Assembly (NCBI GenBank): GCA_016124375.1 | Contig: WGNV01000004.1 | Span: 496,001-560,000, forward strand | Reading direction: 5' to 3' | From: Tepidisphaera sp. | GTDB taxonomy: Bacteria; Planctomycetota; Phycisphaerae; Phycisphaerales; UBA1924 | Length of the DNA stretch: 64,000 bases | Notes under the pieces: model-generated | Database searches by the model: none | The model's input: only the letters and a program-made list of their open reading frames with translations | Told to the model about the DNA's origin: nothing | Program-made: the position numbers and the translations under genes | Shown: one piece after another, positions 25,965 to 33,793 of the stretch | How the letters are laid out: each line of letters starts with the position of its first letter | Numbering within the stretch: position 1 is the first letter of the stretch

Positions 25965-25992
25965 GGCGGCGGCGAAGCCGCGTGCTCGTCAG

Positions 25993-26018
25993 CAGCCCGA
26001 CCGTCAGGGAGGGCGCAC
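25993..26018. repeat. GCCCGACCGTCAGGGAGGGC repeat
   Basis: This is one of seven copies in the window of the word GCCCGACCGTNAGGGAGGGC (others at 44295-44321, 44334-44360, 46801-46822, 48495-48516, 49036-49057, 57484-57505). The ends GCCC/GGGC can pair. It lies between the MFS gene and osmC. Confidence 0.8.
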
Positions 26019-26040
26019 GACGCCCGTCAATCACACCCGT

Positions 26041-26448
26041 TTACCCGTACACGTACGTGATCGGCGAATCCACATCCGTGTGCAGGCTCGCGTGCACCGG
26101 GCAGGCGTGGCCGACTCGTTCCAGGCGCTCGCGCATGTCGGCCGGCACGCTCGCGGGGAGGTGTACGGTCACAGGCAGGCGCCCGATGCGCCGCGGGGCG
26201 GGGGGCGTCGTCATGTGCTTCTCAACGGTCGCGGTCGCGCCGGTGATGTCGACGCCGTGGCGCTCGCCCCACATCGCAATGGTCGTCAGAATACAGCTCG
26301 CGACAGCCGCGGCCACCAGGTCGGTCGGCGAGAACGCCGTCGCGTCACCCCCGATGTCCTTGGGCGCATCGGTGCGAAGCGTCGCGCCCTCGGGGTGCTT
26401 CATCTCGCACTTCTTGTTGCCGATATACGCGGTTTCGATTTTGACCAT
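26041..26448 (-). CDS. OsmC/Ohr family protein
   Basis: A 135-residue OsmC-fold protein, a family of thiol peroxidases acting on organic hydroperoxides. Both catalytic Cys are present: one in AAAVASCILTT (about residue 51) and one in GHACPVHASL (about 115). The first helix-strand block GGDATAFSPTDLVAAA is typical. The ATG at 26448 gives standard family length (about 135-140). The upstream extension of the frame runs into hairpin repeats and is not coding. Confidence 0.9.
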   Translation of the reverse strand: MVKIETAYIGNKKCEMKHPEGATLRTDAPKDIGGDATAFSPTDLVAAAVASCILTTIAMWGERHGVDITGATATVEKHMTTPPAPRRIGRLPVTVHLPASVPADMRERLERVGHACPVHASLHTDVDSPITYVYG

Positions 26449-26480
26449 GGGAGATGGTAGCGCGAGCGGCGCTTGGGCTG

Positions 26481-26501
26481 GCCCCTCTCTCCGAGAGGGG
26501 C
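26481..26501. repeat. Hairpin GCCCCTCTC-TCC-GAGAGGGGC, copy 1
   Basis: A perfect 9-bp stem with a 3-base loop; an identical copy is at 44014-44034. Both lie close to the 5' end of a minus-strand gene (osmC here, resB there). It abuts the 112-bp inverted-repeat element at 26509. Confidence 0.9.
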
Positions 26502-26508
26502 GCATTCA

Positions 26509-26620
26509 TACGAGCCCGAAGCGCCAGCGAGGGTCTCACAGGCAAACAGATGGCGTCGACCTCTTCAGTCGTGCACCATCCGCTTACCGGTGAGACCCTC
26601 GCTGGCGCTTCGGGCTCGTA
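26509..26620. repeat. 112-bp element with perfect 31-bp terminal inverted repeats
   Basis: The left arm (26509-26539, beginning TACGAGCCCGAAGCGCCAGC) is the exact reverse complement of the right arm (26590-26620), leaving a 50-base core. There is no coding capacity. A perfect stem of this length looks like a miniature inverted-repeat element. It sits between osmC and the H1-tailed NTF2-like gene. Confidence 0.95.
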
Positions 26621-26630
26621 TTGGTTGGAT

Positions 26631-27167
26631 TCACCCCGCCCCGATGGCGTACATGAACTCCTCGCGGCAGATCTTCCCGTCGCGGATCGTGTACACCCCG
26701 ATCTCTTCCATCATCTCGCGCTTGCCCGTCGACACCGTCTCCACGTCCATCTTGAACTTCACCGCGAACCCGGTGGAGCCCACGAACGGTCCCTCGGCGG
26801 TCGCGCCGTGCAACTTGTGATCCTTCATCCAGTCGCTGTTCTTTTCGTGCACCGCCGCCCTGCCGCGCCACTCCGCGTTCACGCCGAAGCCCTCGCAGCT
26901 CACGATGTCGGGCGTCCAGTAGAAATCCTCGATCTCCTTGAGCTTGCCCTGGTTGAACATCGCAACCAGCGTCTTGCCCACCTGCAAGGGGTTGGCCCCG
27001 CTGCCGGTGGAGACCGGGGCCATGCCGGTCGCCGGGCCCTTGCCGCCGCCGGTCTTCTTCGCCGGCTTGCCCGCGGCCTTCTTGGCCGGGGCCTTCTTCG
27101 CCGGAGCCTTCTTCGCGGCTTTCTTTGCGGGGGCCTTTTTCGCTGCCTTCTTTGCCTTCTTCGCCAT
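26631..27167 (-). CDS. NTF2/SnoaL-like domain protein with histone-H1-like Lys/Ala tail
   Basis: A 178-residue protein. Residues 1-45 are a Lys/Ala/Pro repeat (KKAAKKAPAKKA type) resembling the C-terminal tail of histone H1 and bacterial AlgP/HctB-like proteins. Residues about 58-178 look like an NTF2/SnoaL-type fold (TLVAMFNQGKLKEIEDFYW, FAVKFKMDVETV, EIGVYTIRDGKICREEF). The tail could bind nucleic acid or acidic polymers. The domain could be a small-ligand pocket or a dimer platform. The pairing is unusual. The ATG at 27167 is the only sensible start. Confidence 0.82.
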   Translation of the reverse strand: MAKKAKKAAKKAPAKKAAKKAPAKKAPAKKAAGKPAKKTGGGKGPATGMAPVSTGSGANPLQVGKTLVAMFNQGKLKEIEDFYWTPDIVSCEGFGVNAEWRGRAAVHEKNSDWMKDHKLHGATAEGPFVGSTGFAVKFKMDVETVSTGKREMMEEIGVYTIRDGKICREEFMYAIGAG

Positions 27168-27294
27168 GACGACAGTTCCTCACGAATGCGTGTGTGCGGG
27201 TATCCCTCTGACGCCGGGCATCAGTGTACCGGGGCCCAAAGCCCGCTCGCAAACAGGCACGCCTTCATGTGGAAACATGCGATGGCCCCGCCGG

Positions 27295-27840
27295 CTACGC
27301 AGCCGGGGCGACCGCAGCCGGAGCCGCGGGCAGGGGCGTGCCGCACTCCGGGCAGACCGGGCCGGTGATGGTCCGCACGTCGTAGCCACACTTTCGGCAT
27401 GCGCCCTGGACGAGTTTGTGCAGTTCATCGCGAGGGACGCCCAGCAGCCCGACGCGCACCCCGTGCTTCTTCAGGAGCTTGGTGGCCCGACCGTCATGCG
27501 AAGCCAGAAAGAGGATATTGACGATCGGGATGAGCATGCCGATGGACATGATGCAAGCCAAGACCACGTTGCGGCCCAGCGCGGTCTGCAGCCGTACCGT
27601 CGCCACAATCGCCCACACGGCGGCCGCCATCAGCGCACCGCCCGCGCACATCGCGACCATCTGCTGAACGGCCTGCGAGGGATAGGCGGCGCTGGAGGCG
27701 CCTATTGAGACGACAAGGGTCAGCAAATACGCACCTACAGACCGCTGCAGCGAGCGCTGGCGCAGGGCGACCCGCATCAGGCTGATCGTCTTGCGCCCCT
27801 TCCAGCCGACCTTCGCAGTGACTTCCTGATGCTCGGACAT
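27295..27840 (-). CDS. Membrane protein with C-terminal CGYD...CPECG zinc ribbon
   Basis: A 181-residue protein with about three or four membrane helices (about 35-55, 60-85, 92-118) and a C-terminal zinc ribbon CRKCGYDVRTITGPVCPECG (two CxxC pairs). This ribbon type is frequent in planctomycete proteins. The start at 27840 has GGAG seven bases before it; further in-frame codons lie upstream. Function unknown; it neighbours another zinc-ribbon membrane protein (27953-28651), and a third occurs at 35423-36511. Confidence 0.75.
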   Translation of the reverse strand: MSEHQEVTAKVGWKGRKTISLMRVALRQRSLQRSVGAYLLTLVVSIGASSAAYPSQAVQQMVAMCAGGALMAAAVWAIVATVRLQTALGRNVVLACIMSIGMLIPIVNILFLASHDGRATKLLKKHGVRVGLLGVPRDELHKLVQGACRKCGYDVRTITGPVCPECGTPLPAAPAAVAPAA

Positions 27841-27952
27841 CGTGATCTCCATGCGCCGACCCTCGAATATGGCCAATATTTCGACGCCTTCAGATCGGTC
27901 CGGATGTCATGTCGCCTTGGATGAACCCTCAAAAACCGTCATATTGCATGTT

Positions 27953-28651
27953 TTACTGGGTCGGTACGGCTTGAACGCGCGGTACATGTCCGCACTCAGG
28001 ACACTCGCGGGTTGTGCCCGCGAGGTTGTAGCCGCAGGACTCGCAGAGGCCCTTGGCCCGGCGGCGTCGGCGTCTCGCAAAGCCAAGGACTTGGAACGTC
28101 GCGGCGATGGCACTACCCCACGCCAGGACGTCCGCAATCACTCCCAGCGTCAGCACGCGCGTCACGCGAAAGCTGGCATACGGCGCGCGGGCCTCGACGT
28201 ACATCACATCGGGGAAATCCCACCGGATCTCGGCCGGGTGTGCGTTCGGCATCGGGGCCTCGATTTCTTCGTCAGTCGAACTCCGCCAAGGAATGCCGAA
28301 CGTGGTTCCCAGGTACATGACTTGCAAAACCTGTGGTTCCTGCAACGACAGCGCCGAGCACCATTTTGGCGGCTCAACCTCGAGCACTTGATCAGGAAAC
28401 AGGTAATCGACATCATCATTGTTGAACGTGAACAGATCCGCGCCTCGAACGTGCACCCGCGAGCCGTTGTAAGAAACGGACTCTGTGAATCGGACGAAGA
28501 GCGACTCCGACGGCGCCGCGTCCGCGATCGGCCATCGCCGCGGCGTCCCCCGCCCCATCCATCGCGCCCGCAGTGCGAGGTCCGCGACCACCGTCGCCAG
28601 CAGTCCGCCGAGCAACGCGATCAAAATGCAGCGGACGTACCGGCGTTTCAC
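27953..28651 (-). CDS. Membrane protein with CGYN...CPECG zinc ribbon
   Basis: A 232-residue protein with an N-terminal membrane helix (about 8-26), a periplasmic domain of about 135 residues without recognised motifs, a second helix (about 165-190), and a C-terminal zinc ribbon CESCGYNLAGTTRECPECG. The start is GTG 28651; no ATG is in frame nearby. GC is lower than average for the window. It follows the mrp gene on the same strand by 18 bases, so co-transcription is likely. Function unknown. Confidence 0.72.
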   Translation of the reverse strand: MKRRYVRCILIALLGGLLATVVADLALRARWMGRGTPRRWPIADAAPSESLFVRFTESVSYNGSRVHVRGADLFTFNNDDVDYLFPDQVLEVEPPKWCSALSLQEPQVLQVMYLGTTFGIPWRSSTDEEIEAPMPNAHPAEIRWDFPDVMYVEARAPYASFRVTRVLTLGVIADVLAWGSAIAATFQVLGFARRRRRRAKGLCESCGYNLAGTTRECPECGHVPRVQAVPTQ

Positions 28652-28668
28652 ATTTGCCTCTCGCGTTT

Positions 28669-29919
28669 CTAACTCACCCTCAGCGTCGGCCGCTCCTGCC
28701 CCAACTTCATGCTCGCCAGCGCCACCTGCCCCTCCAGGTTCCGCACCAGTCCCTCGAGTTTCTCGCGCAGTTCCGTGCCCGCGCGATCCTCGCCCGTGTA
28801 GTTGGCCGTGGGGTCGCCCTTGTCGCTGTTGGCCCGCAAGGCCATCGTGATCGGCACCGCCCCCAGGAAAGGCACACCCAACTTCTGGGCCATGTGCTCC
28901 GCCCCCCCCCGCCCGAAGATGTCGTACACCTTGCCGTCATCGCCCACGAAGTAACTCATGTTCTCGACGACGCCGAGCACCGGCACGCCCAGTTGCTGGA
29001 ACATTTTGGCCGCCCGCCAGGCGTCGTCCTGCGCCACCTTCTGCGGCGTGCACACCACCACCGCCCCCGTCACCTTCAGCATCTGCGCCATCGACAACGA
29101 CACATCCCCCGTCCCCGGCGGCAAATCAATAATGAGATAATCCAGTTCGCCCCAGCGCGTCTGCTCGGTCAGTTGCTTGAACGCCCCGTGCGCCATCGGC
29201 CCGCGCCAGATCAAGGGCTTGTCCGGCGCCACGAGCTTCCCGATCGTCATGCACTTGATCCCGTGCGTCACGAACGGCTGCAACTGACCCTCGTGGACGA
29301 CGGTCTCCAGGCTCTCCAGCCCCAGCATGGTGGGCATCGACGGCCCGTAGATGTCGCCATCTAGCAGGCCCACCGCCAGGCCCCGCCGCGCCAGGCCCAC
29401 GGCCAGGTTCAGCGCCACCGTGCTCTTGCCCACGCCCCCCTTGCCCGCCCCCACCGCGATGATGTGCTTCACGCCCGGCAGCGTCTCCGCCCCGCCCTGC
29501 GGCGTCGGCTTGAGCCCACCAATCGGCGTGTGCCCCTGCGCCTGAGGCGCCGGGGCGGGTCGGCTCTCCGACCCCGCCGCCCTGCCCGGCATCTCCATCC
29601 CCGCCTCATTCCCCTTCGCCATCTTCGCCTGGTTCAACCCGCCGAATCGCTCCGTCTGCACCACGCTGCCGCCGTCATCCACAAATTCCACGATCAGCGA
29701 ATCGACCCGCGTCCCTTCGCCAGCGGCCATCTTCTCCACTGCCCCGAACGCCGCCCGAGCAGCCCTCGCCATCTCCTCGCGCTCCGCCCCGCGCTGCAGC
29801 TTCACGCTTGCATACGTGTCGCACGCCGAGACCCACAGCAGGCGGCTGGCCAGATCCTTCCCATCGCCCCCCGCCACGCCCCGCAACGCCTCGGTCACAT
29901 TCTGCTTGCTCAACGCCAT
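28669..29919 (-). CDS. mrp: Mrp/ApbC family P-loop ATPase without the CxxC cluster motif
   Basis: A 416-residue protein: an N-terminal MIP18-like or related region (about 1-90), a Pro/Ala linker, then the Mrp ATPase (about 145-400) with deviant Walker A GKGGVGKST and DLPPGTGDVSLS. Mrp/ApbC carries [4Fe-4S] clusters for apo-protein targets via a C-terminal CxxC after VENMS. Here the same place reads VENMSYFVGDDGKVYDIFG, with no Cys. Only two scattered Cys remain in the ATPase domain. So it either carries clusters differently or has another job. The start at 29919 follows GAGGTG. Confidence 0.9.
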   Translation of the reverse strand: MALSKQNVTEALRGVAGGDGKDLASRLLWVSACDTYASVKLQRGAEREEMARAARAAFGAVEKMAAGEGTRVDSLIVEFVDDGGSVVQTERFGGLNQAKMAKGNEAGMEMPGRAAGSESRPAPAPQAQGHTPIGGLKPTPQGGAETLPGVKHIIAVGAGKGGVGKSTVALNLAVGLARRGLAVGLLDGDIYGPSMPTMLGLESLETVVHEGQLQPFVTHGIKCMTIGKLVAPDKPLIWRGPMAHGAFKQLTEQTRWGELDYLIIDLPPGTGDVSLSMAQMLKVTGAVVVCTPQKVAQDDAWRAAKMFQQLGVPVLGVVENMSYFVGDDGKVYDIFGRGGAEHMAQKLGVPFLGAVPITMALRANSDKGDPTANYTGEDRAGTELREKLEGLVRNLEGQVALASMKLGQERPTLRVS

Positions 29920-30152
29920 CGTCACACCTCTTCAGGACCAACCCCGCGGCCGCCAAATAACCCGGCCCGGCCAATGCCGGACCTCGCCCTCACGATAGAC
30001 CAACTTCGCACCGCACCCTGCAATAGACGCCCAAGCCCGGCGTTGAACCACGCGACCCCGGCACGCCGATGAACGGCGACCAAACTCGTGGGGTGGCCGC
30101 CCAGGGCTTGAGCCCTCCGCCTCCCCCGCCGGCAACGCAAGGAGTGGACACC

Positions 30153-31157
30153 ATGGCCCGTGCAACCCGTTCGATCCGTTTGGCAGGCGTGAGCGCCCTT
30201 TCGCTCTTCATCTTCGCAGGCCACGCCCTGGCCCAGGACGCTGCCCCGCTCTCCGGCCCCGCCGTCAAGGACGGCAGCGTGCCCGGCGAAGCCCGCAAGC
30301 TGACCGGGGGCCAGAGCGCCGACCGCAAAGAAAAGCGCGATCGCCCCCTGCCCCACCCCATGTTCATGAAGGCCTTTGACGCCCTCAAGGGCGAAGGCGT
30401 CGACAAGTCCATCGCCCTCACCAGCGACCAACAGGACGACCTCGATGTTCTGAACGAGGACTTTCACCAGAGCATGATGAAGTACCGCCAGGATCACATG
30501 CAGGAAGTTCAGCAACTGCGAGGCGAACTCACCGCCCAAGATCGCAAGAAGGTCGACGGGTTCCTGCGTGAACTCGGCGGCCGCCCGGGCGGCAAGCGTG
30601 GCGAGCGTGGCCCTGGCGGTCCTGGCGGGCCCGAAGGCCGTCGCCCCCACGGGCCCGACGGCGCCCCGCCCCCGCCCCCGGATGGCGAGAACGCCCCGCC
30701 GCCCCCTCCGCCGGGCGATGACCCGATGATGCAGGACCCGATGAACGACTCCAAGGCCCCGACCGACCAGGCCAAGAGCGAAAACGCGATGGGCCGCCTG
30801 CGTGAGATCATGGAAGGCGCGCCCAAGCCCGCCGACCTGCACGCCAAGATGATCGCGGTGCTCACCGACGCCCAGCGCCCGGTCTTCGACAAGGCTCTGG
30901 CCGCGGAACAGAGCAAGTGGGAGCAGGAGCAGAAAGACCGCATGGCCCAGCGATTCGCCGAGAAGGGCAAGGGCGCTGGCAAAGGCAAGGGCAAGCTCGG
31001 CAAAGACATCTTGGGCGACGGCGGCCCGATCACCTCGATCGACGACCCTCGCCTGCCTGAAAAGATGCGCGACCGCCTCAAAAACCTGCCCGCCGACCAG
31101 CAGCAGAAGGCGCTCGATCGCCTCAACGCACGCCTGAAGGGCGACCAGCCCAAGTAA
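30153..31157 (+). CDS. Secreted Spy/CpxP-like helical protein with Pro/Gly-rich middle
   Basis: A 334-residue exported protein. The signal peptide (about 1-28) ends at GHALAQ. Two helical segments contain LTxxQ-like motifs (LTSDQQDDLDVL, about 92; LTDAQRPVFDKAL, about 250), as in Spy/CpxP periplasmic chaperones. Between them is a Pro/Gly/Asp-rich region (about 145-225, with runs of Pro) and near the end a GKGKGAGKGKGK basic stretch. The ATG at 30153 follows AAGGAG. Likely a periplasmic chaperone or envelope stress protein; the family assignment is tentative. Confidence 0.72.
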   Translation: MARATRSIRLAGVSALSLFIFAGHALAQDAAPLSGPAVKDGSVPGEARKLTGGQSADRKEKRDRPLPHPMFMKAFDALKGEGVDKSIALTSDQQDDLDVLNEDFHQSMMKYRQDHMQEVQQLRGELTAQDRKKVDGFLRELGGRPGGKRGERGPGGPGGPEGRRPHGPDGAPPPPPDGENAPPPPPPGDDPMMQDPMNDSKAPTDQAKSENAMGRLREIMEGAPKPADLHAKMIAVLTDAQRPVFDKALAAEQSKWEQEQKDRMAQRFAEKGKGAGKGKGKLGKDILGDGGPITSIDDPRLPEKMRDRLKNLPADQQQKALDRLNARLKGDQPK

Positions 31158-31664
31158 GCGTCTCGTCTACACCCCCACGTCTACCCCCACGGCGGCTCGT
31201 TCGAGAGCCTGACCCCGGCTTATTTTCGAGCTGCCGCCGACGCCGCCCCGAGCCGACCACTCGGGGTGGCTCATTTTTGGGGAACGGCATTCGGCATTCG
31301 TGATTCGGCATTCGTTGGAAGGCAGGGAAACCCATCAGCACGGGCACGTGCCGAATGCCGAATGCCCCCGCATGCCCATTCGGGGGATTCCGGCCTCACT
31401 TCCTCACACACCGTTCGCACTACGTTCGCAGAACGGCGTGCAACTTTGCGCCTCGCCGACCGAATCTGCAAGAAATTTTGTTTTTTGCGAGATTGACTTG
31501 GAAGTTTAGGGAACCGGCAGTCCGATAGCGCTTATACATACCTTTGATCTCTCTCTCCTCCAGCGGGGCGCTGTCTTGCGATAGCGCCCTGCTTGTTTTT
31601 TGTTCGTCGGCGTGTCGCGCCTGGTCGGGCCTTCCCGCCAGCCGCTCCATCTACACTCCCGGTC
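31158..31664. other. 507-base gap: GGCATTCG repeats, AT-rich leader and a terminator
   Basis: There is no gene. At about 31283-31385 the word CGGCATTCG and its complement occur several times in both orientations (an inverted pair around 31320-31350). From 31465 the DNA is AT-rich and holds possible promoter words (TTGACT at about 31494, TATACAT near 31534). A strong hairpin-T-run follows at 31562-31601, only 64 bases before the epimerase start, so a short leader RNA or attenuator is possible. Confidence 0.6.
31562..31601 (+). terminator. Intrinsic terminator or attenuator upstream of the epimerase gene
   Basis: The stem AGCGGGGCGCT/AGCGCCCTGCT (10 of 11 pairs) with a 10-base loop is followed by TTGTTTTTT. 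It lies downstream of an AT-rich stretch and just before the epimerase gene. It could end a short transcript or regulate read-through. Confidence 0.8.
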
Positions 31665-32648
31665 ATGGCCCAACCCATCCTGCTCACCGGAGCCGCGGGC
31701 TTCATCGGTTCGCACGTCGCCCAGGCCCTGCTGGCGCGGGGCGAGTCCGTGGTCGGCGTCGACAACTTTGACCCCTTCTACGACGCCGCCCTGAAGCACG
31801 CCAACCTCGACGAGGTTCGCGCGACCGCACAGGCCACGGCCACACCCGATTCCTTCGAGTGCGTCGCCGCCGACATCACCGACGCCGCCGCCATGCACAC
31901 ACTCTTCGAGCGCACTCGCCCCAAAGGCGTGATCCACCTGGCCGCCAAAGCCGGCGTGCGCCCCAGCATCGCCGACCCCGTCGGCTACGCCCACGCCAAC
32001 ATCACCGGCACCGCCGTCATGCTCGACCTCGCCCGCCGCGCCGGGTGCGATCGCATCGTCGTCGCCTCCTCCAGCTCGGTCTACGGCAACTCCCCCACCG
32101 CCCCCTTCAGCGAAACCCAGGACGTCAACGCCCCCATCAGCCCCTACGCCGCCACCAAGCGTGCCTGCGAACTCATCGGGCACACGCATTTTCACCTGAC
32201 CGGCATGCCCACCGCCATGCTGCGGTTCTTCACCGTCTTTGGCCCCCGCCAACGCCCCGATCTGGCGATCAATCTGTTCCTGACGCGCATCGCCAAGGGC
32301 GAACCGATTCGCATGTTCGGCGATGGCAGCATGAGCCGCGATTTCACGTTTGTCGCCGACATCGTTTCGGGCGTGCTCGCGGCGTACGACCACATCCCCG
32401 CCCACGGCTATCGCATCTGGAACCTCGGACACAACCACCCCGTGTCGCTGGCCGACATGATCGCCACCATCGAAACCGCCGTTGGGAAAAAGGCGATCAT
32501 CCAGCGCGAGCCCATGCAGCCCGGCGACGTGCAACGCACCTGGGCCGACCTCACCCGCAGCCAGGCCGAACTGGGCTACAGCCCGTCCACGTCGTTCGAA
32601 GAGGGCGTTGCCAAGCACTGGGCGTGGCTGAAGTCGCGACTCGGTTAG
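31665..32648 (+). CDS. NAD-dependent sugar-nucleotide epimerase (UDP-glucuronate 4-epimerase-like)
   Basis: A 327-residue extended short-chain dehydrogenase. The NAD-binding glycine motif is TGAAGFIGSH (residues 8-17); the active site is SSSSVYG plus YAATK (Y-x3-K, about 150-154). FFTVFGPRQRPDLAINLF and GDGSMSRDFTFVADIV are typical of UDP-glucuronate/galacturonate 4-epimerases. It probably supplies uronic acids for surface polysaccharide. No glycosyltransferases are adjacent. The start ATG at 31665 is the family N-terminus; the longer open frame upstream covers the terminator. Confidence 0.88.
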   Translation: MAQPILLTGAAGFIGSHVAQALLARGESVVGVDNFDPFYDAALKHANLDEVRATAQATATPDSFECVAADITDAAAMHTLFERTRPKGVIHLAAKAGVRPSIADPVGYAHANITGTAVMLDLARRAGCDRIVVASSSSVYGNSPTAPFSETQDVNAPISPYAATKRACELIGHTHFHLTGMPTAMLRFFTVFGPRQRPDLAINLFLTRIAKGEPIRMFGDGSMSRDFTFVADIVSGVLAAYDHIPAHGYRIWNLGHNHPVSLADMIATIETAVGKKAIIQREPMQPGDVQRTWADLTRSQAELGYSPSTSFEEGVAKHWAWLKSRLG

Positions 32649-32672
32649 CCCCACCCGCCCGCGCGAAACGCG

Positions 32673-33611
32673 TCACGCCCGCGCCGGGTGCCACATCGTC
32701 TTCATCTCGACGAACGACTCGATCCACCACGGATCCTGACACACCTCTTCATCGAACCAGTCGATCCGCTCGCGCGAGCCCCGCACGCTCACGCGCTTCA
32801 CGTTCTCCGCGGCTCCCGCCCGCAGCGTCGCCGCCTCCGCCTCGCTCAGGTTCGCCGCGTGGATCGCATCGATGTCGCGATGATTCGCAACGTGCGAGAT
32901 GAGTTCCGCCCGCTCGCCCGTCAGCACATTCACCACGCCCGGCGGCACATCGCTCGTCGCCAGCACCTCGCCCAGCACAGCCGCGGGCAGCGGGTTGTCG
33001 TTCGCGCTGATCGCCACCAGCGTGTTGCCCGCGCACAACGCCGGCACGATGACCGACACCAGCCCGAGCAACGGCGACCCATCCGGCCCGAAGGCCGCGA
33101 CGACGCCGACGGGCTCGGGCGACGTGAAGTTGTAATAAGGCCCTGCGACCGGGTTGTTGCACCCCAGCACCTGGGCGTATTTGTCGGCCCAGCCCGCGTA
33201 ATGCACCACGCGATCGATCGCGGCGGTCACCTCATCGAGAGGCGATGCTGCGCCCGCCTTCGCGCCGCTGCCCGCCTTGCCCCGCGCGGGCTTCTTCGCC
33301 TTGGTCTTCGGGGCCGCGGGCAAGCCCGCCTCGATCGCCCCGGCCAGTTCGTCGCGCTTGCCCTCCATCATCTCGGCGATGCGATACAGAATCTGCCCGC
33401 GCAAATACGCCGTCGCCCCAGCCCAGCCGGGCAGCGCCCGCCGCGCCGACTCCACGGCTTCACGCAGGTCCTTCCGCGAAGCCTTCGACACATGCGCAAA
33501 CGGCGCGGCCTCACTGCCCCCCACGGGCCACGACCGCCCGCTCTCGCTGCGCGGAAACTTGCCGTCGATGAACAGCTTGTAGGTCTTGGAGATTTCCAGT
33601 CGGTCGGTCAT
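32673..33611 (-). CDS. ALDH16-type second aldehyde-dehydrogenase-like domain, no catalytic Cys
   Basis: A 312-residue protein that aligns only with the front part of aldehyde dehydrogenases (YKLFIDGKFPRSESGRSWPV, NFTSPEPVGVVAAFGPDGSP, GVVNVLTGERAELISH) and ends with RIDWF...FVEMKTMWHPARA. There is no ELGGK and no catalytic Cys region. In ALDH16 enzymes a full ALDH domain is fused to a second, incomplete and inactive one; here the two are separate genes, the active partner being 33794-35341. A Lys/Ala/Gly insert occurs at about 100-125. It probably acts as a structural partner in a complex. Confidence 0.85.
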   Translation of the reverse strand: MTDRLEISKTYKLFIDGKFPRSESGRSWPVGGSEAAPFAHVSKASRKDLREAVESARRALPGWAGATAYLRGQILYRIAEMMEGKRDELAGAIEAGLPAAPKTKAKKPARGKAGSGAKAGAASPLDEVTAAIDRVVHYAGWADKYAQVLGCNNPVAGPYYNFTSPEPVGVVAAFGPDGSPLLGLVSVIVPALCAGNTLVAISANDNPLPAAVLGEVLATSDVPPGVVNVLTGERAELISHVANHRDIDAIHAANLSEAEAATLRAGAAENVKRVSVRGSRERIDWFDEEVCQDPWWIESFVEMKTMWHPARA

Positions 33612-33626
33612 GGCTTGGCTTCCAAG

Positions 33627-33778
33627 TCTTGTGGCACAGGCCTCCGGCCTGTGTCCTTCCCTTTCTCCGAATCACCTACCTGAAAAGAAACGCTTATAGC
33701 TCTTCGTCCCTCGTCCGCTGTCCCGCCATCCTCTCCAAGAGCACGGGTAGACACAGGCCAGAGGCCTGTGCCACAAGA
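33627..33778. repeat. Composite palindromic element (family GTGGCACAGGC, copy 2)
   Basis: A 152-bp element with perfect 18-bp terminal inverted repeats TCTTGTGGCACAGGCCTC/GAGGCCTGTGCCACAAGA. Each arm is itself a hairpin (CACAGGCC-TCC-GGCCTGTG on the left). It fills nearly the whole gap between the two ALDH16-like genes. Confidence 0.92.
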
Positions 33779-33793
33779 TTGAGTAGAAAGACC

